From Planomicrobium sp. CPCC 101110 (GTDB taxonomy: Bacteria > Bacillota > Bacilli > Bacillales_A > Planococcaceae): 64,000 bases of DNA. The stretch spans positions 248,001 through 312,000 of the forward strand of contig NZ_VOHD01000008.1 of the NCBI RefSeq assembly GCF_007859395.1, in the 5' to 3' direction. Below, piece after piece: positions 44,367 through 52,488 of the stretch (its first letter is position 1; each line of letters opens with the position of its first letter). The position numbers and the translations under genes are program-made. The notes below the pieces were generated by a model, which was given only the letters and a program-made list of their open reading frames with translations, did no database searches and was not told the DNA's origin.

Positions 44367-44765
44367 TTAGATTGTACTTACCCGTTTTTTATATGCATTA
44401 TAATGTTTTCTTAAAAATCTTCTAAATTCTTCTGACTCAAAGTCATATAACTCATTTTCATGAAAAGTGAAATGAACTGCTCCAAACAATTTCGGGTCAT
44501 CTGTCACCTTAACACCGTTCCTTCCTCTTTGATGTCCATATAATATATCCAATTCGGTTATATCGTCGAGGTGCAGTTCACCCTGCAAGTGATCCATTGA
44601 TACAGACAAACTAGTCGGGTTCTCATCTATTTTCATCCAGCGTTTTTTCTCAGTTCCTACATTAACACTGACTCTGTTTGGGTTAGTTGGGCTGACATTC
44701 ACCTTGACACCAGGAAATTGAGTGACTTGTTTTAAGAGTTCTTCTTTGAATTCATTACTTTTCAT
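44367..44765 (-). CDS. Small unknown protein, third gene of an HTH cassette
   Basis: About 132 residues, soluble, no recognised family. GGAGGGTG lies six bases before ATG 44765; GTG 44774 is a poorer start. Conserved-looking parts are VKVNVSPTNPNRVSVNV and the end, VHFTFHENELYDFESEEFRRFLRKHY, similar to the 151-residue protein at 33561-34016. It follows the 77-residue gene by 30 bp and is probably in the same operon as the HTH protein. Confidence 0.65.
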   Translation of the reverse strand: MKSNEFKEELLKQVTQFPGVKVNVSPTNPNRVSVNVGTEKKRWMKIDENPTSLSVSMDHLQGELHLDDITELDILYGHQRGRNGVKVTDDPKLFGAVHFTFHENELYDFESEEFRRFLRKHYNAYKKRVSTI

Positions 44766-44795
44766 CGCGCTCACCCTCCATTTAAATTCATTTTA

Positions 44796-45026
44796 TTATG
44801 TTCTATGTATCTGTTGATTAAATGCTTCTACAATCAATGATTTCAATTCGAGCAACTCGTCAGGGGCGAATTTTACTAAGTCTAGTATCGCTCCCCTGCC
44901 GATCCCATGCCTTGATCCTTCAACCCTCGGAAATACTTGAACCTTTCCTTGCTCTCGAAAAACTTTAACAACGTTTTTTTCCGATTTTTTAACAACAGGC
45001 CTTTCTGCTTCCCAATACTTAGTCAT
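44796..45026 (-). CDS. Small unknown protein, second gene of an HTH cassette
   Basis: 76 residues from ATG 45026, which overlaps the stop of the HTH gene (ATGACTAA), with AAGGGGGAAC upstream. Basic N-terminal half (YWEAERPVVKKSEKNVVKVFREQGKVQVFPRVEG), then HGIGRGAILDLVKFAPDELLELKSLIVEAFNQ, suggesting a small beta domain plus C-terminal helices. Not recognised; antitoxin-like size and position. Confidence 0.65.
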   Translation of the reverse strand: MTKYWEAERPVVKKSEKNVVKVFREQGKVQVFPRVEGSRHGIGRGAILDLVKFAPDELLELKSLIVEAFNQQIHRT

Positions 45027-45795
45027 CTCTGTTCCCCCTTCCGCTATGCTCGATTTCAACCGCTATTTCTGTCATATCCAATAATGTCTTATATACATTT
45101 AAAATAGTCTGTGGATTTTCTAAATCACCAAAATGCTCTTTGATCGTTTTTAAAGCTTCTGCAGGTGTTTCCTCTAAAAAGGGGTGTACGTTATTTTTTA
45201 TAAGTTTGCTTATTTTTTTATTTTCAGGAATAAAAATATGCAATGGGGATTCTATTTGCTCGAAGTCGTTATAGATTACTTCTCCAGATCTTCGAAAGAA
45301 GTCTTTAATATTGCTGATTGCTTCCACATAAAGAGTCGGTCCATGATCTTTAGGCATCACTGATTTGATATACCGCTCAATCTCTTCCCATCCATCTGCT
45401 TGAATATTTTTCAATAAATCTGAAGCAGTGACCAATTGGTATTGATTAATCGGACTATCTTCTTCATAAAGTTCCGCATCAACCACTACAAGCATCACTT
45501 CTGATACAGGAAGGCTCACTCCATGCATTCTTGAATAAAGCAATCGTGCGAGTTCATTTGAAGGCACCATCCAGTTTTTCCATTGTTTGATTGCATCCAA
45601 CTTTCTATTTCTTACATATTGCCTTATTGTAACGATTGACATTGAAGTCACTTTCGCCACTTCTTCCAAAGTGTAGAGATCATTATTCCTGACTTGGACG
45701 GGCATCTCATTCACTATAAAATCTTCCAGATTAAAATAACGACTTGATGTTTCTTGAACCCCTAATAGAACTTTTCTTTGGCTTTCTGTTAACAT
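45019..45795 (-). CDS. Excisionase-type helix-turn-helix protein, first gene of a three-gene cassette
   Basis: 258 residues. The HTH at about 40-82 (LYTLEEVAKVTSMSIVTIRQYVRNRKLDAIKQWKNWMVPSNEL) is of the HTH_17/excisionase type. The rest is an uncharacterised alpha/beta region (LPVSEVMLVVVDAELYEEDSPINQYQL) ending in a polar tail. AGGAGGAG precedes ATG 45795. Two direct repeats overlap its promoter, so self-repression is likely. With the two small genes downstream it resembles a regulated addiction or mobile-element cassette, which is inference. Confidence 0.7.
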   Translation of the reverse strand: MLTESQRKVLLGVQETSSRYFNLEDFIVNEMPVQVRNNDLYTLEEVAKVTSMSIVTIRQYVRNRKLDAIKQWKNWMVPSNELARLLYSRMHGVSLPVSEVMLVVVDAELYEEDSPINQYQLVTASDLLKNIQADGWEEIERYIKSVMPKDHGPTLYVEAISNIKDFFRRSGEVIYNDFEQIESPLHIFIPENKKISKLIKNNVHPFLEETPAEALKTIKEHFGDLENPQTILNVYKTLLDMTEIAVEIEHSGRGNRDD

Positions 45796-45809
45796 TTAAA
45801 CTCCTCCTT

Positions 45810-45846
45810 CACTTATATTCATTTATTATCACTTATATTCATTTAT
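45810..45846 (-). promoter_or_regulatory. Direct-repeat operator of the HTH cassette
   Basis: CACTTATATTCATTTAT at 45810-45826 and again at 45830-45846, exact 17-bp copies with a 20-bp period, just upstream of the ribosome site of the HTH gene. On the minus strand each contains TATAAG. Further out, 45850-46048 is AT-rich without a gene. Confidence 0.6.
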
Positions 45847-46048
45847 ACATAAATTTGAGTTGTCTGTCAATAATAAAATATAAATAACAATCGATGAACG
45901 CTTCTAAACAATTTTTAAACTGAAAAAAATGAGCTCTTTATTACCTTGCTAGGGTGTAAGAGACTCGCTTTTTCTTCTTATATAAATAATTTCTCAATCC
46001 AATTTGAACTTAATTTCCCCAAGAACCGCATAATTTTAGTGTATCTAC

Positions 46049-46187
46049 CCTGTGTCGCGCGCAATTATGTATATTTAACTTCTCAGATAAAAATCCGAAA
46101 GCCGTATCCGTTTACCCTTATGATTAATGAATACGGCAACTTCATCATGTAATTATAGTGAATGAATTGAATTGGGTTTGAGACAGG
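46049..46187. repeat. MITE-like repeat family A, copy 4 (complete)
   Basis: 139 bp from CCTGTGTC to GAGACAGG. Outer hairpin GCCGTATCC / GAATACGGC. Same left block (GCGCAATTATGTATA, TTAACTTCTCAGATAAAAAT) and right block as copies 3 and 5. Confidence 0.8.
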
Positions 46188-46221
46188 TAGCTGGTTTTAT
46201 TAAGAGAAACTCTGAGCTTTT

Positions 46222-48093
46222 TCACCCTAAAAACGCATCAACTTCCCCAATCCCATATACCAACCAATAAATCAGCTTCGCCTCATCCTTATTCCCCTCC
46301 TGCAGACTGAGCCGCCTCGGAAAAGCACTCGGCTTCTTGCCTTCTTTCAGCAGTTTGAAAAGATGCGGATTGCGCTTCTTGATGAATTGTTTCATTTGGC
46401 TCCTTTCGTGAGGTTTGAGAACGCCGGTATGCAGATCGGAGAGATAGTGGAAATACATGCCGATTCCTGTATTGTCCTCCAAAGCAAAGCTATCCGTAAG
46501 ATCACCCGCCTGCTCCCATTTTCCCGCACGGATATAAGCGCTCAGGAGCAGCCATTTCGCTCCCTGGTGGTCGAGCGGATTCTTATCTAGGATCTCCGTC
46601 AGCTGTTCAATCGCTTTGTCATATCTGCCTTGCTCCATCAGCCAGGCACTATATGAAAATAAAGCCCGCAGGAACGGCCGGTTCGGCACATAGCCCCAGA
46701 GCACGTCAAAACTGTCATCGAAAGTCAGGTAACCGGTTTTCAAAGCATTTAAATAATGAAGCTCTTTTTCAACATCGTGCTCCGCAAATTCCGCCATCAG
46801 CAAATTCGCGTCGCCGCTTTTTGGATCCAGTTCGAGCGCTTCCCGCGCCAGTCGTTCGCGTTCTTTGCCATCCTTTTCAAACGCTTCGTAGCAAAGCAGC
46901 TGAGCCTGTTCCGCATCCGTTTTCGGCATGAATTTCTGATTCGGCTGCTGCAGAATTTTGTTCATTTCAGCTTCCGAGTCCGCGTACGTCATACGCATCA
47001 TCGTTTCCCACAGCCCACGCTCCGTCATCCGCGGGTCGGTTCCCATCTCTGTGACAACTTCCGGCATGATATACGGCTGACGGTATTGTTGTTGATCTTG
47101 AGGTTGAGCATTTTCATCCTTGTCCACCCGTTCAATTACAAACTCGCCGACCATGTCTCTGTATTTCGACAGGGTGCCAACGGTTGTTCCGAGCTCTTCC
47201 GCGATGATCTGCTGAGTCAAGTAAACTTCTTCAAACAGCCCGAAATCACTTGCCGCCTGCAGTATTCCCGCCGCCACTCCTTCCGGTTTCCGCGCCTTCA
47301 CAGGCACTTCCTTCAGGAACGCAAACGCAATGCCCTCGATCGCTTCATTTTTCAAACCGTAGTCATCAATAAACCCGCTTACCAGTACCATGACTTCTTC
47401 CTGAAACGCCGATAATCCCAGGTCCGTAATCGCTTCCGCAAAAAGCCGGTACAAGTCCAGTGAATCGCTGACACCTTCCTTCAAGCGGGCTGCCAGCTTC
47501 TCAATAAGTGACTGCTGGAAAACTGGACTGGTCATCAAACCTTCCGCCGGCTGCAAAATCGGCTGGCCATCCCGCAGGCTGTGCATGACGATGCCAAAAG
47601 TTCACTCTCCAGGTTTTGCGTCACCCATGTTCGTTATTTGATGGACGTCTCCCGTCACTTTGTCGCGTATCTGAAGAATGCCATTTCCCACTTCCTGAAC
47701 TTCAGCAAGCAGGTAAAATGGCTCTTCCCACAACGCCAGCACATCCAGCACACGCTGCCGTTTTTGCGTTTTCATTTTCCGGGTGATATAATTCCGCCAG
47801 ATATCCGAACGGTCATGAAAAACAAACGCCTCAAATGCCAGCGCATCAATCGTAGCCTGGTCAAAGACCTTCGATAAAGCCGACTGCCAGCCTGCAAAGC
47901 GCTGAGTCAATTGATGAAACTCCTTCGGCTCCAGCCCTTCCTCCGCGAATCCGGTCATGATGCCATCCAGTTCCGTATCAATCACCTGCTGCAGATCCAC
48001 CGCTTCTTCCCGGCCGCAGCATTTCTTATACTTCTTCCCGCTCCCGCACGGACACGGATCATTTCGTCCAACCTTGTCATCCCCTCGATTCAT
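46222..48093 (-). pseudogene. SEC-C zinc-motif/tetratricopeptide protein gene split by an in-frame TGA
   Basis: Two consecutive open segments are in the same frame: 47602-48093 (extendable to 48207) and 46222-47586. The first carries the SEC-C zinc motif [19 protein letters not shown] and ends [11 protein letters not shown]; a TGA (47602-47604) follows, then TFGIVMHSLRDGQPILQPAEG continues the same protein. The second has an HTH-like segment (TQQIIAEELGTTVGTLSKYRD) and TPR-like helices (YDKAIEQLTEILDKNPLDHQGAKWLLLSAYIRAG). Known relatives of this type are single proteins of about 600 residues, so one nonsense change has split it, unless the codon is read through or the downstream ATG 47586 is used. 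Confidence 0.7.
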
Positions 48094-48195
48094 CAGCTTT
48101 TCTATAATCGTAGCGGGGTTTAGTGGGGGGGCAAGGGGCGTGTTGCTGTTCCCCAGATAATTAGGCATTTCTTTTCCAGATGTTCCCAGATTATT

Positions 48196-48334
48196 CCTGT
48201 GTCGCACGCAATTATGAATACTTAACTTCTCAGATAAAAATACGAAAGCCGAATTCGCTAACCCTTGAGGTTAATGAATTCGGCAATTTTATCATGCAAT
48301 TGTAGTTAATAAACTGAATTGGATCTGACACAGG
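48196..48334. repeat. MITE-like repeat family A, copy 5 (complete)
   Basis: 139 bp from CCTGTGTC to GACACAGG. Its outer hairpin is GCCGAATTC / GAATTCGGC, differing from the other copies on both arms in a compensating way. A further partial repeat-like stretch with GCACAGGGACACGG lies at 48361-48446; the rest to 48511 holds no gene. Confidence 0.8.
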
Positions 48335-48511
48335 GAGGCGGTTTATGATTCATTTTCCAATGTAGCAGGTGTGGAATTGTCTAGAATATAAATTGAATCG
48401 TGTTGTCAGAATCGCACAAAATTGTTTTGCACAGGGACACGGTTTTTTTAAGATAGTGACTTGAATATCTTTTTCTAACCTCTTTTTGTTGTACTGTAAT
48501 AATTGTTTAAG

Positions 48512-49552
48512 CTACCTTCTCCAATTTGTTCCGCTCATATCTATAGGTTCGGAGATTATATTTAATTGTTTAACTCTATACAATATACTATTTGTCCATG
48601 AGACCTTATCTTGATTAAACAAACAATAATTTTTCCCTTCTTCTAATGCACTTCTATATTCAATACCTTCAAAATCAAGGTATTTTGCTAACTCCCCAAT
48701 ATATTGAGTAGGTATATAGTTGAAATATTTAGTATCTTCATCAGCAGGCTTCGAGAGTTCCATATTTATAGTATTGGTTAACGAGTAAAGCTGGAATTGT
48801 TTAAAGAGAGTTTCGCCATGAAATGTGGTGTTGTTGAATGATGAGATTCTAATATCTTTTTTAATTTTTACAGTTGCAACTGAAATTTCTTTCCCCTTGT
48901 ATGGTCTCACTTCTGCAATTGCGGTTTTTTCATTTGTGGTTAAATATAAGTAAGGGATTCCCTTTGGATTGATTCGCCCCTCAGATGCTAAATACTTGGG
49001 AGGACTCATAATTTGGTCATCTTCATATGGTAACCCATGACTATTCTCTAGCTTCCCTAATCTTGCACGATAAAGGAGCTTGTCTGCTTCCAAATACATT
49101 TCATTTTTTTTTATTATTTCAGTAAGCAATTCTTTTAGCTCACTTACAATTCCAAAACCAAAACGGTTGCCGTGCTTAATGTCTTCTTTGAAATTATCCC
49201 ATGTTCGAATTATACTATCTTCAAACCTAACGCTAAAAGTTCCTTCTAATAAATCTTTCCCTATGCTTTTACGAAATAAATAGAATAAAAGTTCTTTCGC
49301 AGAAATAGGTGATAAAGAATTACTTAATAAGTCTATTTGTTTAGTGAAAAACCTTTCTAATTCAAAGCCAGCATCATGCGGCAAAAATTTATGAGCAAAA
49401 ATAAACAGTTTACTATCAAAAAAGCCATCTTGAACATCAATAGTAAATACTTTTTCAGATTTACAAAATGAACAGTTTCCCATAATACCTTCTTTTTTAA
49501 TATAGGTAATAAACGGTTCGTAATTAAAGCATTTTTCACAGCAAACTTTCAT
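48512..49552 (-). CDS. RES-domain protein with N-terminal zinc-ribbon-like cysteines
   Basis: 346 residues from ATG 49552 (AAAGGAGGAAA upstream; the frame extends to 49633 without a good site). The N-terminus MKVCCEKCF...GNCSFCK is a CxxC..CxxC zinc-ribbon pattern, followed by a helical region like the HEPN/RES N-terminal domain. The RES core is LYRARLGK, YLASEGRINPKGIPYLYLTTNEKTAIAEVRP and VATVKI, with the Arg-Tyr-Glu residues used by RES NAD+-degrading toxins. No Xre-type antitoxin gene lies beside it, which is unusual for toxin pairs; it may instead be a stand-alone abortive-infection protein. Confidence 0.82.
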   Translation of the reverse strand: MKVCCEKCFNYEPFITYIKKEGIMGNCSFCKSEKVFTIDVQDGFFDSKLFIFAHKFLPHDAGFELERFFTKQIDLLSNSLSPISAKELLFYLFRKSIGKDLLEGTFSVRFEDSIIRTWDNFKEDIKHGNRFGFGIVSELKELLTEIIKKNEMYLEADKLLYRARLGKLENSHGLPYEDDQIMSPPKYLASEGRINPKGIPYLYLTTNEKTAIAEVRPYKGKEISVATVKIKKDIRISSFNNTTFHGETLFKQFQLYSLTNTINMELSKPADEDTKYFNYIPTQYIGELAKYLDFEGIEYRSALEEGKNYCLFNQDKVSWTNSILYRVKQLNIISEPIDMSGTNWRR

Positions 49553-49611
49553 CAAAATTTCCTCCTTTGAAGTTAATATCCTGTCACATTTGATACCGTC
49601 GTAATGAACTT

Positions 49612-49715
49612 CGCTTCCCTGAGACCCATACAATTCCCAAACAATTTATATAGATGAATAAAAAGAAAGAACCACAACCGAAATGTGGATGTAGCCGGTG
49701 TGGCTATGCATATAG
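49612..49715. repeat. Hairpin repeat family B, copy 3
   Basis: Block CATACAATTCCCAAACAATTTATATAGATGAATAAAAAG, then hairpin CCACAACCG / CCGGTGTGG (49672-49703). It is followed by GCTTCCCAGAAAGCGACAGAATTAG (49732-49756), related to a block at 42946-42970. Confidence 0.6.
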
Positions 49716-49756
49716 TCTAAATTAAATTTCGCTTCCCAGAAAGCGACAGAATTAGT

Positions 49757-49870
49757 TGCGAGATTGTTTCTAGTAAGTATACCATCCTGTATTCCTTAAC
49801 AAGCTCTTTCATAGCGTTATCATTCTTTTCAGTTTATCATTTACAGGAAAGTATTTGGCAGAAGAGTTTA
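49757..49870 (-). pseudogene. 5' remnant of a second PD-(D/E)XK nuclease gene
   Basis: Aligns with the start and upstream region of the nuclease pseudogene (36893-37015). From ATG 49785 it reads MVYLLETISQL against MPYSLETISQL, then enters a repeat sequence. Upstream, TTTCAGTTTATCATTTACAG and AGTATTTGGCAGAAGAGTTT match the other copy closely. So all but about 11 codons was lost. Confidence 0.65.
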
Positions 49871-49954
49871 GGGGCAGGATTCTCTTTCTTATGAATAAAA
49901 AATGATCATTTGATAATTAGAAACATTCTAAGATGTATTTCCATCTGTCTCCAA

Positions 49955-50030
49955 ATGTTCCCTGTGCTCCGTACAATTCTTTTACGCTTTATATGGATGA
50001 ATAAAATGAATAAACCACACCCGCAAATTG
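49955..50030. repeat. Hairpin repeat family B, copy 4 (truncated)
   Basis: CCCTGTGCTCCGTACAATTC, TTTATATGGATGAATAAAAT and the left hairpin arm ACCACACCCGC; the right arm is absent and the 3' end of the FokI-like gene begins 13 bp on. The junction may mark where that gene entered. Confidence 0.5.
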
Positions 50031-50039
50031 GCAACTTAG

Positions 50040-52094
50040 CTAATAACCTTTATTAATTTCTAATGAATTTACTGAGCAAGATTTAGCGTAAAAATTAAAC
50101 TTATTCATCGCGTCAGCTAGAGTCCCCAAAGCATAATATCCTTCTTTAGAACGTCCAATACTTCCTATTAAAGGTGACGATAGAAACTGAAGCATTTCAG
50201 ATATTTCTGTTAGTAGTGGAGGTGAATCAAACTTCTTGTAAGATCTCAACGATCTATAAATATCTTTATCGTGAAGAAGTCCCTCTGTTACTGGATCTAA
50301 ACTTTCCTCAATCAAACACTCCATAACTGTTTGTAGCAGAATTCCAGATCTGTGAATCTCTCGACGGTCTTCTTCGAGGATACTTACATTAACTTTTCCT
50401 CTTTGAGAAAATATCTTTTTGTATGAGTTTACTAGAAGTGGTATTTCATTATGAAGTCGAATTAAAGTTTCTAAATCCTCAATATCTATTAAGGCAACCT
50501 CATGTTCAATAGCTCTTTTAATTAACCGTTCTCCTTGAAAAGAAAATCCAATTACTGCTATAAAATCTGCTCCATGCATTTTTCTATGATCTTTTAATGT
50601 GTCAAAGTTAATCAGTCCTTCTGTCACTGATCCTGATTGAGTTGATTTTGCATCGACAGTTACACTAAAAGAATATTTCGGAATGCTAGGTGACTGTATA
50701 AAAACATCTGTTTTTCCGGAACCTCCATGCCTTACCACATTAAACCCTAATATGGAGAGTGCTGATGCTATAGCTTTTTCAAATCTTATGGGATTAGAAG
50801 ACTCTTTAGAAGCTAAGCGAAGCTCTGTTAAATAATCATTAACAGTTAGATTATCTTCTATAATTTCTACTTTTTTTGTTATTTCATTTACCTTGGGTAA
50901 TTCTCGACTTTTCTGTAATACACCTTCTTTAAGAACATTTTTTCCTCTTTGTGTTAGAGCATACTTCCCAGGAGTTTCTTCTTGTACAAGTAAAGCCAGT
51001 TGCATAATATTGATTCTCTTTCTTATTTCATCTATTCTTTCGGTTTCAAAACCATAGGATACTTTCGCAATTACAGCAAGTTCTTTAAAATTTAAACTTT
51101 CTCTCTCAAGTTCTTTCAGTAATTCGAATATAAATAATACATTAACGTGCAAGCAGTACACTAAATCTACGGGTGATTTATTAATTAGCCATTTTTTTGC
51201 TAATGAGGTAGCTTGATATGTATCTCTAGAAGTCCGTTCTAAAAAATTTAAATTTGTCATAGTCGTTGCAAATGCATTAGCTGAAGAAATTGCTATATTA
51301 TATGTTTCATGTGAATATTTCAGAAAAGTCTCCCTATTAACGCTGGAGTACATTAATTGAATAAAGCCATCAAATGTTTCACATATTTCTGGAATACTAC
51401 CTGGAATATAACCTACAGAGGGCTTTCGAATAATTGGTTCTTCTGACTTCTTTTGGATTAAATTCTCCGCCCAACTAGAAACAGGTACCTCCAGTTCGTT
51501 AATTGTTTTGTCACCAAGAACTTCGATATCATCAGGATTTACACAACTGATATTTTCTAAAAACTTCTTCCCTTCCTCAGTTAAATAATACGTATTTTTA
51601 AAATCATTAAAACTTACTAAATCTAATTGTCTAAACCAGGTTAATCTATTTCCTACTTCCGATTTAGTGTTCCAATTCAATTTATAATCTTTATTTGCTA
51701 TTGTAAGCAATTCATTAGAAGTTAATGGATTCTCAAGCTGCACAAGCAATTCGGCCATAAATCTTATGTTGGCACAGAATATAGCCATTAAATATAAATC
51801 ATCTTCGGACTCTAGAAGTTTTCTTCCCTCATTTGAAATCTTCCATACTCTATCTTCTTTGTAGATTACTCCTAGGGGTCTTAACCATATACACAAATTT
51901 TCTAGAGTCGAATTACTAGTGCTTCCTGAGAACTTCATTTTAGTATTGTAAGGAACTTTCTCTGTTAAGGCTTTTAAAATTGCCCGTATAATTGCAAACT
52001 GTCCTAAATCACCTCTTGGGATCTTAGGCATGGAAAAAACTTTAGCATTCCACTCTCTGTGTTCTGGATATTCACTTGGGTTGACTGTAAACAC
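50040..52094 (-). CDS. FokI-like restriction nuclease with winged-helix repeats
   Basis: 684 residues from GTG 52094 (AAGGTG six bases upstream; the frame opens at GTG 52103). The catalytic segment is RFEKAIASALSILGFNVVRHGGSGKTDVFI then KYSFSVTVDAKSTQSGSV, giving Asp466 and D484-x-K486 in the longer numbering: the FokI-type layout (GGS.K.D ... VDTK) with DAK. The N-terminal 400 residues contain repeated winged-helix-like units (WKISNEGRKLL, YYLTEEGKKFL, YALTQRGKNVL), which would read DNA. No methyltransferase gene lies nearby, so it may cleave modified or foreign DNA (type IV-like) or be tightly regulated. Confidence 0.8.
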   Translation of the reverse strand: MFTVNPSEYPEHREWNAKVFSMPKIPRGDLGQFAIIRAILKALTEKVPYNTKMKFSGSTSNSTLENLCIWLRPLGVIYKEDRVWKISNEGRKLLESEDDLYLMAIFCANIRFMAELLVQLENPLTSNELLTIANKDYKLNWNTKSEVGNRLTWFRQLDLVSFNDFKNTYYLTEEGKKFLENISCVNPDDIEVLGDKTINELEVPVSSWAENLIQKKSEEPIIRKPSVGYIPGSIPEICETFDGFIQLMYSSVNRETFLKYSHETYNIAISSANAFATTMTNLNFLERTSRDTYQATSLAKKWLINKSPVDLVYCLHVNVLFIFELLKELERESLNFKELAVIAKVSYGFETERIDEIRKRINIMQLALLVQEETPGKYALTQRGKNVLKEGVLQKSRELPKVNEITKKVEIIEDNLTVNDYLTELRLASKESSNPIRFEKAIASALSILGFNVVRHGGSGKTDVFIQSPSIPKYSFSVTVDAKSTQSGSVTEGLINFDTLKDHRKMHGADFIAVIGFSFQGERLIKRAIEHEVALIDIEDLETLIRLHNEIPLLVNSYKKIFSQRGKVNVSILEEDRREIHRSGILLQTVMECLIEESLDPVTEGLLHDKDIYRSLRSYKKFDSPPLLTEISEMLQFLSSPLIGSIGRSKEGYYALGTLADAMNKFNFYAKSCSVNSLEINKGY

Positions 52095-52103
52095 TATAAT
52101 CAC

Positions 52104-52488
52104 CTTCTGACTTTCTTATGAACTTATATATAAATTATTTTAATGATAACACTGACATACTTCATCTTGAATTTCTGGACAATATGGATACATATGCTCT
52201 ATTTTACTCTTTAGGAAGAGCGTCTTAGCCAAGATCGTTATGTGTCACTATGTACACGGGAAAATTGAAATCAAAAACACCCGCTATGACGACTCTCGGA
52301 ATTTTTCGACTTCTCTTTTAGTGTTCCACTTCCTTGTCTAATCTGCCAACAACACAATACCTTTTAATAGAAATATCCTAGTGAATTTCACGAGAGAGTT
52401 TAATACTTTAAAATCGAATTTCCATCAAATAGAATATCTGTTTTTCTTTAGTATAAGACGCTTTCCATTCTTGTTATAACCCTTCTTG
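52104..52488. other. Non-coding spacer between the FokI-like and GIY-YIG/ATPase genes
   Basis: AT-rich, no open frame with a ribosome site. TTCTTGTTATAACCC is tandemly duplicated at 52467-52496, running into the end of the GIY-YIG gene. Confidence 0.5.
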
